Assembly (NCBI GenBank): GCA_010093685.1
Contig: MU006229.1
Location: 434,001 to 498,000 of the forward strand
Direction: 5' to 3'
Length of the DNA stretch: 64,000 nt
Source: Ophiobolus disseminans
Lineage: Eukaryota > Ascomycota > Dothideomycetes > Pleosporales > Phaeosphaeriaceae
Shown here: in pieces, positions 31,832 through 43,236 of the stretch
How the letters are laid out: each line of letters starts with the position of its first letter
Position numbering within the stretch: position 1 is the first letter of the stretch
Position numbers and translations under genes: made by a program
Notes under the pieces: model-generated
Databases searched by the model: none
Seen by the model: the letters and a program-made list of their open reading frames with translations, nothing else
What the model was told of the DNA's origin: nothing

Positions 31832-34618
31832 GATGAATAGATTGGGTGTGAATTGGCTTCGACTGTAAAGCTTGAAGATGGGAGAATTAAAAGAAGAGAG
31901 AAACTCGTCCTAGTGTCAAGGCTGATATATATTCAAACCAAGATGCGCGGGGTTTGCCCTCATTACACGTTCTTCCTTCTTGTGAGGGGAGCATAGCATT
32001 ATACCTATTCGCGTCAGAGAGCAGCTACTGTCGGATGTTCGGATTTAACAATTCTATTTAGGCGCGGAAGCACGGTAGCGTGCGTATTTTACACCCATCT
32101 AACTCTCGCGACTTGCCCCTCGTCTGCAACCCTTACTGGTGGTGCCTTCGGCTACTGTCTTGTTGGCTTTCAGCACAAGAGTCTCGCGCATCCGTTCGGC
32201 ATAGATTACGCTCCCGCATTGCTAAAGCACCCTGGTCCTTTCGCATCAGTTGGCTTGCAGGGGGGCAAGGATTGAGCTGACACCGAGAAACATGAGCGCC
32301 AACCTAGTCCACGGCTCCGCCGCACAACTTAATTGGCTAGAACTTTGTGGCAACCTGAATGAGGCGGTCGCGCGGCGATCTGGCTGTAAGGGATCCAAGC
32401 AGACGGTCTGCCTGGCCAAAGCAGGCTTGACCTAGCTCGGCAGAAACATAGTCGGAAAGTCGACAACGTTGGCACGGCTACCGGGGCGGAAGCTATCCTG
32501 CAGGGCGCCGCAGTTTGACCGACCGAATGCGTTTGGCGGCGGGAGCATCAATCCGCCGCCACAATGCCACACGCTTCGACTGCCAATTCACCCTTGGCAG
32601 CATATGTCACGCAGGCCCCACTTGCCAGAATGATGAATGTAGGATACCTACACAAGGCCAGAGCAAGGCAGAAGCCTTTCCCTGCTTGAATTATAATGGT
32701 GGCTCCACACTGGCGCGAACAATGCTGGACCCCGCAACTAACTAACAACACTAAACGTCTTTATCATCTACTGGTTATGCTTAAATAGATGTACTACAGT
32801 GCTCTTCCGACTCAGGTAGACCGTTGAAGGTTCATATCAGATGTTCCATGTTCCAACAAGGCACACGTCGCTGCGCGTTCTTGCAATGAGAAGGTTGCTG
32901 GGATTCTGCTTCCGCACGTTAACGATCGAACATCACGGAAGACAACAATGCGGATCCGGCAGCCATTTGACTTGATTCGCAATTGATATGTTTCATTCCA
33001 GCATTTTTTTTCCAATTCCTCTCCCACAGCTTCAATCGAACGTGTGAAGAAACATATCGCTGTACGCCTGCAGTCATGGGCGTATTCACTCTCATGACGG
33101 CGCTTTCCCAGAACGAGCCTCATGGAACCGTGAGGCCTTTCGGCACGACGCTTTTGGCTGTTTCATTATCACAATCTAGCCTGGGACCGGCCGCCAAAGG
33201 GTGATACCAAGACGCGCAGCACCCGTCGCGCCCAGGAGAACCTTGAAAGACTTGGGGTTTGTCGGAGCACTGACTATGCTGTGCACCAGAACTTGATAGG
33301 ACCGACGCGTGGACGCCCTATGGCCTCGCCCACGAGCCAGATTAAGGAAGGCTGGAACCACCGCGCAGCGATGTTGCGCTTGGTGGCGTACATGCCGCCT
33401 CGCAGTCGGGCCTTTCTAGCCTCCGGATGCTGAATGTGTTTGGGCCAAACCACATGCTTGTACTCTTGCTGGAGAGCCGGGCCTGGATGAAGCGCAAGCC
33501 TCCGAATCGAGATTGATATCCGGAATCAAATCGTTTCCTTGACCATGTCACACCAGCCACATAGCCATAGCCGTCGTCGTTCCTAGGTTGCCCAGGTTTA
33601 TCATGTACACCAGCTATCAAAGTCAATACTTTCAGCAATGCTTTGAGATGAGCAAATTCCAATGAGAATCTAGTACTTAGAGTTGTGCCTATCTGAACAG
33701 GCGCGAAACATTGTCGAACCTGATGAGATCAGATAGCGAACGCGCGCGTATTCAAGCAGATGAACAGCCATGATGCACATGTGTGGAATTGCATGTTAGA
33801 CCAATTTAGACCTACCCTTTTCTAGCACACTATCCACACTCACGCATGACGTCAGTAGATATTCTTGCGCCCCTCCCTCAGCACTGCCTCACAACAAGTC
33901 ATCCGGTCGAGAGAACATGATAGTACATTCCGCCGACGCGTTGGCAAATTCACAACAGCGCTGGCGTTCGACAGCACTCCCATGTCCGACGCAAGAAGTT
34001 GATATAGACGAAGTGCATCATCCGGAACCGATGAGGCCCAAAACGGCACGCAACAAGGGGCCGTTTGGGGCGCAGATCATCCGCGGCGAGTGACATGCAC
34101 GCGAGCCCAATGCCACTCCGCGTCTGATTGGATGGTTTCTTCCTGACCGGAGGAGACGCGACGCCGGACTTACGGCCGAGGATGATGTGATTGGCGTGGT
34201 CGGACCTTGACTCAAGGGCTGGGGGGGTATGGTGAATAGGGATATGTCGTTGTTTGGCGCGCCTTGTTTGGCATGCACCGATGCTCCTTGTAAGATCACT
34301 TGGCAAACAAGGGCCTGAGGCGGTCACGTGGTGATCCTCGGCGACGCAGGTGGAGGGACTTTACTGGCGCGAGAGAACAGCTCTATATGGCGGTGCATAT
34401 CAGTGAAAGGTCCGGCGTCGACATGATCCGTGCTATTACATTAGGCTACGTAGGTTTAGAGAGCTAAGGTAGGAAAAGCTGAATCCACCGTGGAGAGCTG
34501 AAGATCAGATCCGGAACGCCCAGGTATGCAGTAACTCGGCTTTCCCGGCCGTTCTGAAAGGTCAAAGAACACCGGCAGAGTAGCCATAGACTCTGATATG
34601 CAGCCATAAACCCATTGA
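31832..34618. other. Long intergenic region, 2.8 kb
   Basis: No gene or RNA recognised. The open frame at 33342-33662 (minus) shows no family features. This closes the gene-poor island before PRP24. Confidence 0.4.
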
Positions 34619-37600
34619 TTATTCCTCCATCTTGTCACCATTATCCTGTCCGTCCTTTGCAGTTCCCTTATTCATGATCATAGCCCGGAAGTCCGCGTTG
34701 CTCTTCGCGTCGCCGTTTGTCGTGATTGCATTCTTCGGGATCGCAGGTCGACCAACGCTGATGCCGCTCTTTCCACGGCCTCGTCCACCTGCGGAGCGCC
34801 CACGCGCAGCTGGCCTGTTGACACGATTTGGCTGCACGAAAGTGTTGCCGGCCTTCCATTCACCCTTCTGCAGCCGGAGATCCTTCACTGTCCCAATACG
34901 TAATTTCCTGCCCTCAAAGTCGCGGCCCTGCAGTGCGATCTCTGCTTTACCAGCCCCGTCAACGGTGTGAAACTCGATGATTGCGCCTCCATGCTGAGGC
35001 TCAAGAGTGATCATCTTGAATCCGAATGGCTCGACGAGAGGCTTGATGCGGGCGTCCGGTACGGTATCGGGAAGGTTTAGGAAAGCGATTGAACGGGATC
35101 CAATAGTACCTTCCGGCTGTGAAGTACCAGATACAGCCGCTGCTTGGCCTGATGCTGCCTCGCGGACATCTTGATCGCCGTTGTTCTCGAGAGTGGACTT
35201 GACCTTTGGCTTGTTATCCGCTCGATCGCTGGCAATTTGTACGTGTATGTCCAGACCCCAGAAGTCTTTGCCATCCATAGCGGCCACCGCAGCATCAGCA
35301 CTGTCCTTGCTTTTGTAATTGACAAAGCACCAGCCTTTGTTGCTGCCGGTGCCTCGGATGGTAGGCATCTTAATCCTCTCGATGTCACCAAATGGCTTGA
35401 AAGCGTCCTCGATTTCTCGCTGCTTAATCTTGAAGTTGAGATGCCATACGTAGACCTCGCGTCCTTCAGTAGTTGCACCGGTCCTGGGCTTCTTTGCCTT
35501 CGGGTCGGAGATCTTGGCTGTAAGTGGGAGACCCTCGACATCATTACCATCGAGTTGCGTCGCTGCGACGGCATTCTCAGCATTGTCAAACTGGACATAA
35601 CAGAACCGGCGATGTGTGTCAAACTTGAGTGAGGGGAATCTGATTCCAACAATCTCGCCAAAAGGACCGAAAAGCTTTCGTAGAAAAGCTTCGCCGGCGT
35701 GCGGTGGGTAGTTGGCGACATACAGTGTCGTACTCTTTCCACGCTCAATCGAAATCGCGTGACCTTCGAAGCCTTTTGCTTCTTTGGTGAGGGCATAGTC
35801 AGCCTCCTCCTGGCTTTCAAACTCCACGATAGCAGTGACACTGTCGTTCTCTTCTTTGAGCACAAGGTTTCGAACAGTGCCAGCATCGGTGAAGAACTGT
35901 CGGATTCGGGTCTGTGTCGTGCCAGCAGGTAGCTTCCGCACGATGATTGAGGAATGTTCTCGGTCTCGCTTCTGTCCAGTAGACTGAGTCTCTGAAGGTG
36001 CTTCGCTTCCGGCTCTCACCAATCCATTGACCGACGCTTCTATCATGTTAGCGACCCTGGTCTTCTTGGCCGTCACGTCATCTTCCTGGACCTCATCGTC
36101 ACGTTTGCGCTTCCCCGGACCATCGGCAAGCTCACTCGCTGGTGTTTCTTGTTGTGAAGCTAGAGTTGCTGCGTTGGTTCGCTCCTTTTCTCTTCGAATT
36201 GAGATAACCCGCTCTGCCCTTCTACGCTCAATAGCTGCGCTGCGTACCTTGAGAACCGATTCGTGCTGCTCAACATGATTTATGTACATCTCAACGAGCG
36301 GCTCTGGGTGATCGACAGTAGTGAGATGCTTCATTCCATGTTCCAAGACTGCAGTCGCCCGCGAAGGGGGTAGAAGTTGTTTCCCAGCGTTCGCCTCGTT
36401 TCGCGTTGCGTGCTGTGACCAGAAGACCATCTCGAAGATGTACCATCGGTACCAGAAGTCGTACGAATCGGCTTGTCGTGCGACGAGTGAGTCCCATATC
36501 TGGCGAGCTTCGTCGACGTTGCCTCGTTGCAGCCAGAACTTCATATGGATTCGCTCGAGGCGCCACTTGGGATCACACCAGTCTCTACCATGCTTTTTGA
36601 TGCCCACCTCTCTGACAAACTCCAGGGCGGATCGTATGCCAACTTCGGCAATGTCGACATCATCTTCAGTCGCTGCAGGGTCGTCGAAAGCTCTCCGGCG
36701 AAGATAGCCACACCATGCGATTTGCACCTTGATGAGCTCTTCCAGATCGGCATGTTCCAGAAGTCCAGATCCGGTCGCAGTGTGTTTGACATGCTCCAGG
36801 TCTTCGAAGGCCTTGTGCTCCACTTCAAGTGTTAATATGCGATGCGACCACAATGAGCCGGACCATGGGCAGTGTCGCGTCGCACGCTCAAGTACGTTTA
36901 AAAGATCGACAGAGCGATCTTGCTGCCATATAAGAAACTCCACATGATCCTCCCATATGGAAGGGTCTACCGGAAATCGGAGGGTCGCGCGCTCGTACAG
37001 AGCATTCACAAGGTGAAAGCTGTAGACGCCCATGGTCTTCTTCTCCCATTTTAGGTATCGAGTGACCGCATGATACTCAGCATCTTGATCGCCCGCTTGT
37101 TTGGCCTGGAGAAGCTTGAACTCATATTCTTCGCGGTTGGCGTACTGCTGCTTGATGTGCGTGTTCTGTTGCAGAGCCTGTTCCATAAGCTGCTCGTAGT
37201 GGTCCTTGTAATACCGCGTGTTGAAGGAGGAGTATCGCGAGAAGGTGTTCTGCCACGTCGCATGTGGCTGACTCAGGCGCTCGGTGTAGACTGCGCCAAC
37301 CCTAGCTGTCTTGTCCTGACTGAAACCACCGTGTTCGAGATCCTCCTCTAGAACTTGCAGATAGCGATCCCAGACCAGATTGCTCTCCTGGAGGTTGTAC
37401 TTGACGCGCTCGGCACCTTCCTGCAGCGCTTCCAAAACCAGCTGAGGCTTGAAGAGTTCGCGCCCAATCATTCGGTCTTCCTCGTTCCATGACTCTGGCG
37501 GTTCTGATTCCCACGAGCACGCGACAAGGTAGCTGGTGTATTCACCGTAGGTAGCCCAGAGTTTTGCGCTGTAAGGTTCCTCCTGAGTGGCTTGTTTGTG

Positions 37601-37939
37601 CAGTTCTAGTACCCCCATCCGATCTTCCACGTTGAGCGCAAGTATCTTCTCATCGTTGAGGCGGTAGTGCCATAGCGTCTCGCCGAGTGGATACTTTTCA
37701 GACATTTGCTTGTACGCATCTCTCAGGACTTGCACCAGCTCGTAAGAATGAGGGCCAGTGTCGAAAGATTCGAGGTGGTGCTGCAAGCCTTGGTGGAGTG
37801 TGGTGACTAAGGAGAGGTGGCTGTAGTAGTCGAACGGGTTTTCGATCAGAGTCTTGTCTAGCTGCTCGCACCATTCGATGTGCTGCTGATCTAATGACTG
37901 GGTCGCAAAGATGCGCGGCCGCGGTGTTGATTCAGACAT
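34619..37939 (-). CDS. PRP24: U4/U6 snRNA-associated splicing factor PRP24/SART3
   Basis: Single exon, 1106 residues. Residues ~15-560 consist of HAT (half-a-TPR) repeats with spaced Trp/aromatic residues (LWATYGEYTSYL, IWEDHVEFLIWQ, FWYRWYIFEM). A basic, nuclear-localisation-like stretch (PGKRKRDDE) follows near 620. Four RRMs follow at about 663-735 (IIVRKLPAG), 735-815 (TLYVANYPP), 825-905 (VYVWHLNFK) and 947-1020 (IAFLNLPDT). The C-terminus has an RGG-like basic part (RGRSAGGRGRGKSG) and the LSm-interaction motif KSNADFRAMIMNK near 1083. HAT repeats plus RRMs plus this motif identify the factor that anneals U4 and U6 snRNAs and recycles the di-snRNP in the nucleus. It resembles human SART3 in its HAT part and yeast Prp24 in having four RRMs. 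Confidence 0.93.
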   Translation of the reverse strand: MSESTPRPRIFATQSLDQQHIEWCEQLDKTLIENPFDYYSHLSLVTTLHQGLQHHLESFDTGPHSYELVQVLRDAYKQMSEKYPLGETLWHYRLNDEKILALNVEDRMGVLELHKQATQEEPYSAKLWATYGEYTSYLVACSWESEPPESWNEEDRMIGRELFKPQLVLEALQEGAERVKYNLQESNLVWDRYLQVLEEDLEHGGFSQDKTARVGAVYTERLSQPHATWQNTFSRYSSFNTRYYKDHYEQLMEQALQQNTHIKQQYANREEYEFKLLQAKQAGDQDAEYHAVTRYLKWEKKTMGVYSFHLVNALYERATLRFPVDPSIWEDHVEFLIWQQDRSVDLLNVLERATRHCPWSGSLWSHRILTLEVEHKAFEDLEHVKHTATGSGLLEHADLEELIKVQIAWCGYLRRRAFDDPAATEDDVDIAEVGIRSALEFVREVGIKKHGRDWCDPKWRLERIHMKFWLQRGNVDEARQIWDSLVARQADSYDFWYRWYIFEMVFWSQHATRNEANAGKQLLPPSRATAVLEHGMKHLTTVDHPEPLVEMYINHVEQHESVLKVRSAAIERRRAERVISIRREKERTNAATLASQQETPASELADGPGKRKRDDEVQEDDVTAKKTRVANMIEASVNGLVRAGSEAPSETQSTGQKRDREHSSIIVRKLPAGTTQTRIRQFFTDAGTVRNLVLKEENDSVTAIVEFESQEEADYALTKEAKGFEGHAISIERGKSTTLYVANYPPHAGEAFLRKLFGPFGEIVGIRFPSLKFDTHRRFCYVQFDNAENAVAATQLDGNDVEGLPLTAKISDPKAKKPRTGATTEGREVYVWHLNFKIKQREIEDAFKPFGDIERIKMPTIRGTGSNKGWCFVNYKSKDSADAAVAAMDGKDFWGLDIHVQIASDRADNKPKVKSTLENNGDQDVREAASGQAAAVSGTSQPEGTIGSRSIAFLNLPDTVPDARIKPLVEPFGFKMITLEPQHGGAIIEFHTVDGAGKAEIALQGRDFEGRKLRIGTVKDLRLQKGEWKAGNTFVQPNRVNRPAARGRSAGGRGRGKSGISVGRPAIPKNAITTNGDAKSNADFRAMIMNKGTAKDGQDNGDKMEE

Positions 37940-38195
37940 GATGCTGGCTACCGATTCGCCGGAGAGGTGTTGTCCGAGGTGTTGTAGACTGTGGCGGGGT
38001 TAGCGACTGAGGGTGCGAGGTTGCTGTGTAATACGCCAAGACTTTCAAAGAGGCAACGGCGCCCGTGACCGTGAGCAAGCGCAACGCTTCCACCACGTCA
38101 TGTAGTCTTTGCGCATCTCTTCTCAACAGTTTACATAATGACTGGGAGGCAATTGCCAGTGTCAAACGGATATCGCTCAAAGGAAAGGGCAAAGC

Positions 38196-38755
38196 TTACG
38201 TTACTGGCCGTTGATGCACCACAGAGGTCTGTCGAGTGCCCTGTTGCTGCTGCTGCATGCTGGCAAGATCTGAAGAGCAATTAGTCATCCGGCATTCAAT
38301 TCATCTGAAATCGCCTGGCCTAAGTACCCAATGCGCAAACATTGCACGGCACACACTTCGTTCTTCTACAACTTTGAAAGCGGGCGCGTACCTGCTAATG
38401 TGTCCATGCCCGGCGTCGAGGCCTGCCGGAACATGTGATGTGGGGGAGTCATGCGCGCATCACGCGGCGACCCCAGTGGTTGTGGTGTGCTCATGGCGCT
38501 GTGCATAGCTCGTGCGCCATTCGCGATATGGGCGAAGCCAGGCGAGGGGACCTGCTGGAGGGCGGCGTGTGGTTGGGGCGACGAGGTGATCTGTTGGCTG
38601 AGGCCCGACGAGGTTCGCGACGGCATCTGGCGCATTGCGCGTTTGCTCTTGCCTGGCGATCGCAGCATGGAGGGCGAGGGAAGCGCGGGTGGTTGCTGCG
38701 GTGTAGGGGTACCAGCGGGCGAGTCGCTCGGCGATAGCAACGAAGGGATATCCAT
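38196..38755 (-). CDS. Small low-complexity Pro/Ser/Gln-rich protein, unknown function
   Basis: Exon 1 (38392-38755) and exon 2 (from 38269) are joined across a 122-bp intron. Read straight on, exon 2 stops at TAA (38196-38198) after ~145 residues. However, that stop lies in a perfect donor (ACGTAAGC). If it is spliced to the acceptor TTACACAG near 38,030, the protein would end at TAG 37948-37950, only 8 bases before the PRP24 start. The sequence begins MDIPSLLSPSDSPAG and is rich in Pro, Ser, Gln and basic patches (SPGKSKRAMRQMPSRTS), with a run of five Gln (SMQQQQQ). It has no fold I can name and is probably nuclear and disordered. It is divergent from the uL22m gene at 39404. Confidence 0.5.
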
Positions 38756-39403
38756 CTTGAGGGCGAAGTGCTGTTTTTCTCTTGTTCACATGCGCGACTG
38801 GGCTCTACTCTGCTTTACATGCATCGATATATCGCAGAAGCTACTTGTGGGACAGGCGCAAACTACAGGATCTACACGATATTGACGTCCCTGTAGCGAA
38901 CGGCATGGAACGATAGGCGAGTCGACGCTGCAAGAAGAGCGTCACGGCCAGTCGAACCAGAAAGGATGGCGGGCGGTCGGATGCAGAATGCGCCGAGGTG
39001 TCGTTGAGGAGCGCTGAAGCTCTAGGTCTCGAAGAAAGTTCACAGGTACAAGCTCGGGCCCGCAGCTAATCGACTAATGACGGAGACGCCTCAAAGTGGG
39101 CTTTCGTGCGATGAGATGGAATGGGATGGGATGGGAGCGCACGCGGAAGGGCGTGGTGAGGCGGTGGGAACAGTAGTTCGAGCTACACCAGACTGCTGGG
39201 AAGACTTTGCTCTACATGTGTCGCTGAGGGATGATCGCTGCCCTGCTCCGAGGGCTGGACATGATGATCTGCCGCATGCGCACGTGACGCAGCAGGGGTC
39301 CACGCCATGCAAGGCGGGAATGATTGCCGAAAGCTCAGATTTCGTGCACCTCCGCATATCGAGACGCCATCAACGCCGCGCAATTGAGCTGCCGGCCATC
39401 GAC
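38756..39403. promoter_or_regulatory. Divergent promoter region
   Basis: 648 bp between the start of the low-complexity protein gene (minus) and the uL22m gene (plus). It must carry both promoters. No clear TATA box. Confidence 0.45.
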
Positions 39404-40842
39404 ATGACGACGCGAATACCCTCACGGCGGCTTGGGCAGTCAGGTATGTCTTTGTTTATTCTTGCATACGTTCAATTGGCCTGACTTGGCACCATCATTG
39501 CCACATCTACCCACTTCACCACCAAACTGCATCCATAGCACACACCAGTGACTGACCTGTACAGCCCTTGCCGCCTTTCAGCCCCGCACAATTCGATGGG
39601 CGCCTTCTGTATGTGCCACTTCTACTGCCAAACGACATGCATCTACAAAGGACAAAGCTACCAAAGTCACCTCGAAACCCAAAGACAAGGCTGCCGAAGA
39701 CTCATCGAAAACCAAAGACAAGGTTGCCGAAACCCCCTCGAAACCCAAAGATGAGGCTGGTGAAGACCTCTCGAATCCCATCCTCGAAAAGTACCTCGAG
39801 CAGCGCGAGATCGAACAAGGCGCTACTCCAGACGACACAGCCGCGAAACCTGCCCGCCCTCGCCTCCGCGAAGGCAAAATGTCTTCCTCCCCCTCGTCCC
39901 TCTTCCTCCCCGAGCGAGAGATCCCAGGCTGGAACCCCAACCTCTCCCCCGCCGAGATAGCCCAGATCAAGTCGCTGGCCGAGAAGCGCAAAGCAACTAT
40001 TGCAGCCGAAGAAGACCGAAAATTGAGCGAAATGAACCTCGACCCAGACCTGGCAGCGCGCAGGGCACTGGAGCGCAGACTAGTCATGGCCGGTGTAAAG
40101 CGCCACGGCCGCCTCACCAAAGCGCAAACTCTCGCACGCACCGAACGGCAAAGCGTGTTCAAGAGCCAAGCGCTCCCCACGTCCGTCAAGAAACTGCAAA
40201 AGGTCGTCAACCAAATCGCCGGCAAAACCGTCTCTGAAGCTCTCGTACAGCTCCGCTTCTCCAAGAAGAGGGTCGCTCGCGACGTCGCAAAGGGCCTCGA
40301 AATCGCACAAAACGAAGCCATTGCAGGCCGCGGCATGGGTCTCGGGTCTGGCCTACTTGCACAGAAGCGTTGGGAGATGCAAAGAGCGCAGATGGATACC
40401 GGCAAAGTCACAGACGTAAGGGTACGTGAGGAAGAAATGAAGACGGAAGCCGAGAACAAGAAAATCCGGCCGACGACGGTGGAGATGAAAGACGGCAGCA
40501 AGAAAGTTGTCAGGGATCCCACGGAGATATTCATCGAGCAGGCGTGGGTGGGCAAGGGCGAGATGTGGAAGACCCCGGAGTACAGGGCGAGAGGAATGGT
40601 CAATTTGCTGAGGCATAGGACGACGAGTAAGTCCTGAGCCTGTGTCTCGCTTATCTGAGAGAGAAGACAATATTTTTTGGAAGGAGTGCTAACGACAACT
40701 AGGCTTCTCCGTCCTCCTCAAGGAAGAAAAGACACGCATGCGCATCTCAGACGAAATCAAGAAGAAGCGCGACAACAGGAAAGTCTGGACCGCACTGCCC
40801 GATCGACCCATCACGTCGCAGCGGCAGTACTGTTTGTGGTAG
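39404..40842 (+). CDS. MRPL22: Mitochondrial large-subunit ribosomal protein uL22m
   Basis: Exons 39404-39443, 39565-40626 and 40703-40842 join to 413 residues. Exon 1 plus the start of exon 2 encode a basic presequence (TTRIPSRRLGQSALAAFQPR). A Lys/Glu-rich linker with repeated 'K-P/T-K-D-K/E-A' units follows to about residue 110. The uL22 core starts near TSVKKLQKVVNQIAGKTV and includes EALVQLRFSKKRVARDV and the loop GRGMGLGSG. The C-terminal part (EIFIEQAWVGKGEMWKTPEY, RARG) and the last exon with VLLKEEKTRMRISDEIKKK are usual for fungal forms. The protein lines the exit tunnel of the mitoribosome. It is larger than yeast Mrpl22 (309) because of the linker. Confidence 0.9.
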
Positions 40843-41036
40843 ATGTACGATTTGTATATAGAGCGTTGCATCGACGAGCGCATGTAGCCAGCATGACGTC
40901 TGGCTTGTACAATACATCCCATCATCCAAAGCATCATCCGAGTATCCATTGCCTCTAGATATGATGTGACTATATATGGATTTTTGAAAATACACCCCAA
41001 CAACGCCATCGCTATGCAATCTAACCTCAAACCGAC

Positions 41037-42714
41037 TCACCCCTCAAGATCATCCATGCCGCCCGACGTCAATCCATCGACCATACCCAACACTTTCCAC
41101 GCGCTCTCGCTCGCTTCAACAAGCACGTTCACACGCTGCGTCAACGCATCTACTAATCCGTCTATCTCCTCACTCCGGCCCAACTGTTCCGAGTACAAAT
41201 CCAGCACTTGTAGCGCTACATCCGTTGTCAACTGCGTGACGCGGTAGTCACTTATGTTCTTTATGATCCAGCGCAGTATAGGTTGCAAGGAAACTTCATC
41301 GCGGTTCTGCAGTGCGAGGCGGAGTGCAGAGCGGTGGCGGAGCGCGGTTAGGAGGGAGAGGGTTTGGGCGCGGGCTGTGGAGTCCTGTGGTGAGTTAGCA
41401 TTTAGAAATGTATAAAAGCGATATTGAACGTACGGTGCTGTCAAAAACCAAGTCCAGCGCTTTAGCGTACTGTGCACTTCTCAGCGCATGGGCCCACGGC
41501 TTCCCCGTAGTGATCTTGCCCCGCGCATTGCCCTCGATGACAATATCTGCCGTTTCGCCTGTGTAGTCTTTGCCGCGCATGCGCTTGTCCCAGCCGGCGC
41601 CGCGTTTGCGCTTCTTGCTGCGGTCGTAGTCTTCGATGTTGCCGTCCATGAGGGCCTTCATTTCCTTCTCGCGCTCGCGGGTTTGTTGCTTCTGTTCGCC
41701 GGAGAGATGTGTCTTGATCGACAGCAGGCCGGACTGCATGCCGACTGCGATGTGCTTGTCTTCTTTCTGGCTGGGGATCACGCTGAGGGAGAGGATGGGT
41801 GAGGGGTATTTTATGCCGCCGACGACGTTCCAGCCGGTGGTCTCAAAGACCTTGACGTGCCCGTCGAGGGCGCCGGATAGGAGTCGCTCGCCATTGTTTG
41901 CGAGGGACAGGGCTGTGACGGTCTTTTGGTGGTTGCGCAGCATGTGTATGGGCTTTGCGGCGATGATGTCGAGGACGCTGATCGTATTATCGCTGGCTGC
42001 GAGGATGGCGGTACCTGATGGCATAGGCAGGACAGTCTCGATAGGCGCAGCGTGCTTGAAGACCATGACGGCCTTTCCGCCTGTTCTCGAGTCCCAGAGC
42101 CGGACTGTCTGATCGTAACTTCCTGACACCATCAACGGACTTGGCGCGGGCATGAAAGTACCGCTGCGCACATAATCCTGGTGCCCATGGAAAGTTGCTA
42201 CACTCCTGTCGCTGGGCAGATCCCATAGTCGTACCGTCCTGTCGTCCGAACAGCTCATGAGGCTGGTGAGCTCTGAAGGGTGCCATTGCGCCACCCATAC
42301 GGGCTGCTTGTGCTCTTTCCACGTCTTTAAGATTGCCCTGCTCTTCACATCAAACGCTTGAATAGCGCCACTCTCGCCTCCTGCGACCAATATCCTACCA
42401 TCGCGCCGTATGTTTCCCGAGTACGCAATGTCGTCAACGCCGAAGCGCGAAATGTTTTTCACGACTTTCCGAGTCTTGGACGAGAAAATCTGTACTCGCG
42501 ATCCTGTGGTGACTGCAAACAGGTCTTGCGACGTAGATAGTTGGTTCGAGGGCGGCGGGGGCGGTATCGAGATGTGGGTAATCGGCGAGGAATGTTGCGA
42601 CGGGTCGAGTCGCAGCTCGGACGCAAAAGAATTCCAGTATTTTTGTTCGGACGTGAGCGTCGCAGGGCCTTTCGGCAGCTTCACAGGCTGCAGCAGTTGC
42701 ACTTCGGCTGCCAT
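41037..42714 (-). CDS. UTP15: U3 snoRNP-associated protein UTP15
   Basis: Exons 41434-42714 and 41037-41384, separated by a 49-bp intron, give 542 residues. The N-terminal two thirds are a WD40 propeller with repeats such as LMSCSDDRTVRLWDL, LMVSGSYDQTVRLWDS and LLSGALDGHVKVFE. The C-terminal UTP15_C domain starts near KTHLSGEQKQQTRERE, includes a basic stretch (SKKRKRGAGWDKR), and runs into the second exon (RSALRLALQNRDEVSLQPIL, RWI). Length matches yeast Utp15 (513). It belongs to the t-UTP/UtpA complex that binds the 5' ETS of pre-rRNA in the nucleolus during 18S maturation. The start at 42714 (MAAEVQ) is the first ATG in frame. It is divergent from the homeodomain gene. Confidence 0.93.
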
Positions 42715-43236
42715 TGTGGGTGGTGATTGATGCAGTAGTTGCAAAGCTCTCGTGGTTCACCTTCTCGAACTTTTTTGGTGGAGAAGTTTACAAGTGGGGC
42801 CAATCACGCCGCTAGTGTCAAGGCGCTTTCCCGGGCTTCAAGACCGACATGCTGGGTAATATCAATGCACTCCCGAGATCCGCATATGAAGCTTACGACG
42901 TCTGTTCCCTGGGTGCAACTCCAAACTCGAATGTCGTGAATGTGTTCGCGTTCATTCTCGTGTTTTTCACAGCCGTTTCGCTGCGCAGCGCTGACGAGCT
43001 GAAGCCAGCTGGACGCCTTAGTGCCTGACGATCATCCACACCCTACTAATCTCTGGCCGGCCGCAGCACATCACATCAACCATCTTGTTCATGTCAAGGC
43101 AGCACCCCACTGACATGCGACACACCTTCTATCACTGTCGCTTCATACGACTTGACCATCCCATCTCCTCATTGATCAATCCCGCGTGGTCAGAATAAGC
43201 CTTGTTTCGCGTCCGGTAGTGCCGCGTTGAGCATAC
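42715..43236. promoter_or_regulatory. Divergent promoter of UTP15 and the homeodomain/C2H2 gene
   Basis: 522 bp between two divergent starts; both promoters must lie here. No distinctive motif was recognised. Confidence 0.45.

Noticed and set aside
33342..33662. 106-codon minus-strand frame in the 2.8-kb gap
   Set aside because: No domain, no paralog in the window, no splice context.
35077..35886. 269-codon frame inside PRP24
   Set aside because: It is on the same strand but out of frame with the RRM region; a shadow of PRP24.
39578..40603. 341-codon minus-strand frame
   Set aside because: Antisense to the uL22m gene, whose frame carries clear family sequence and splice sites.
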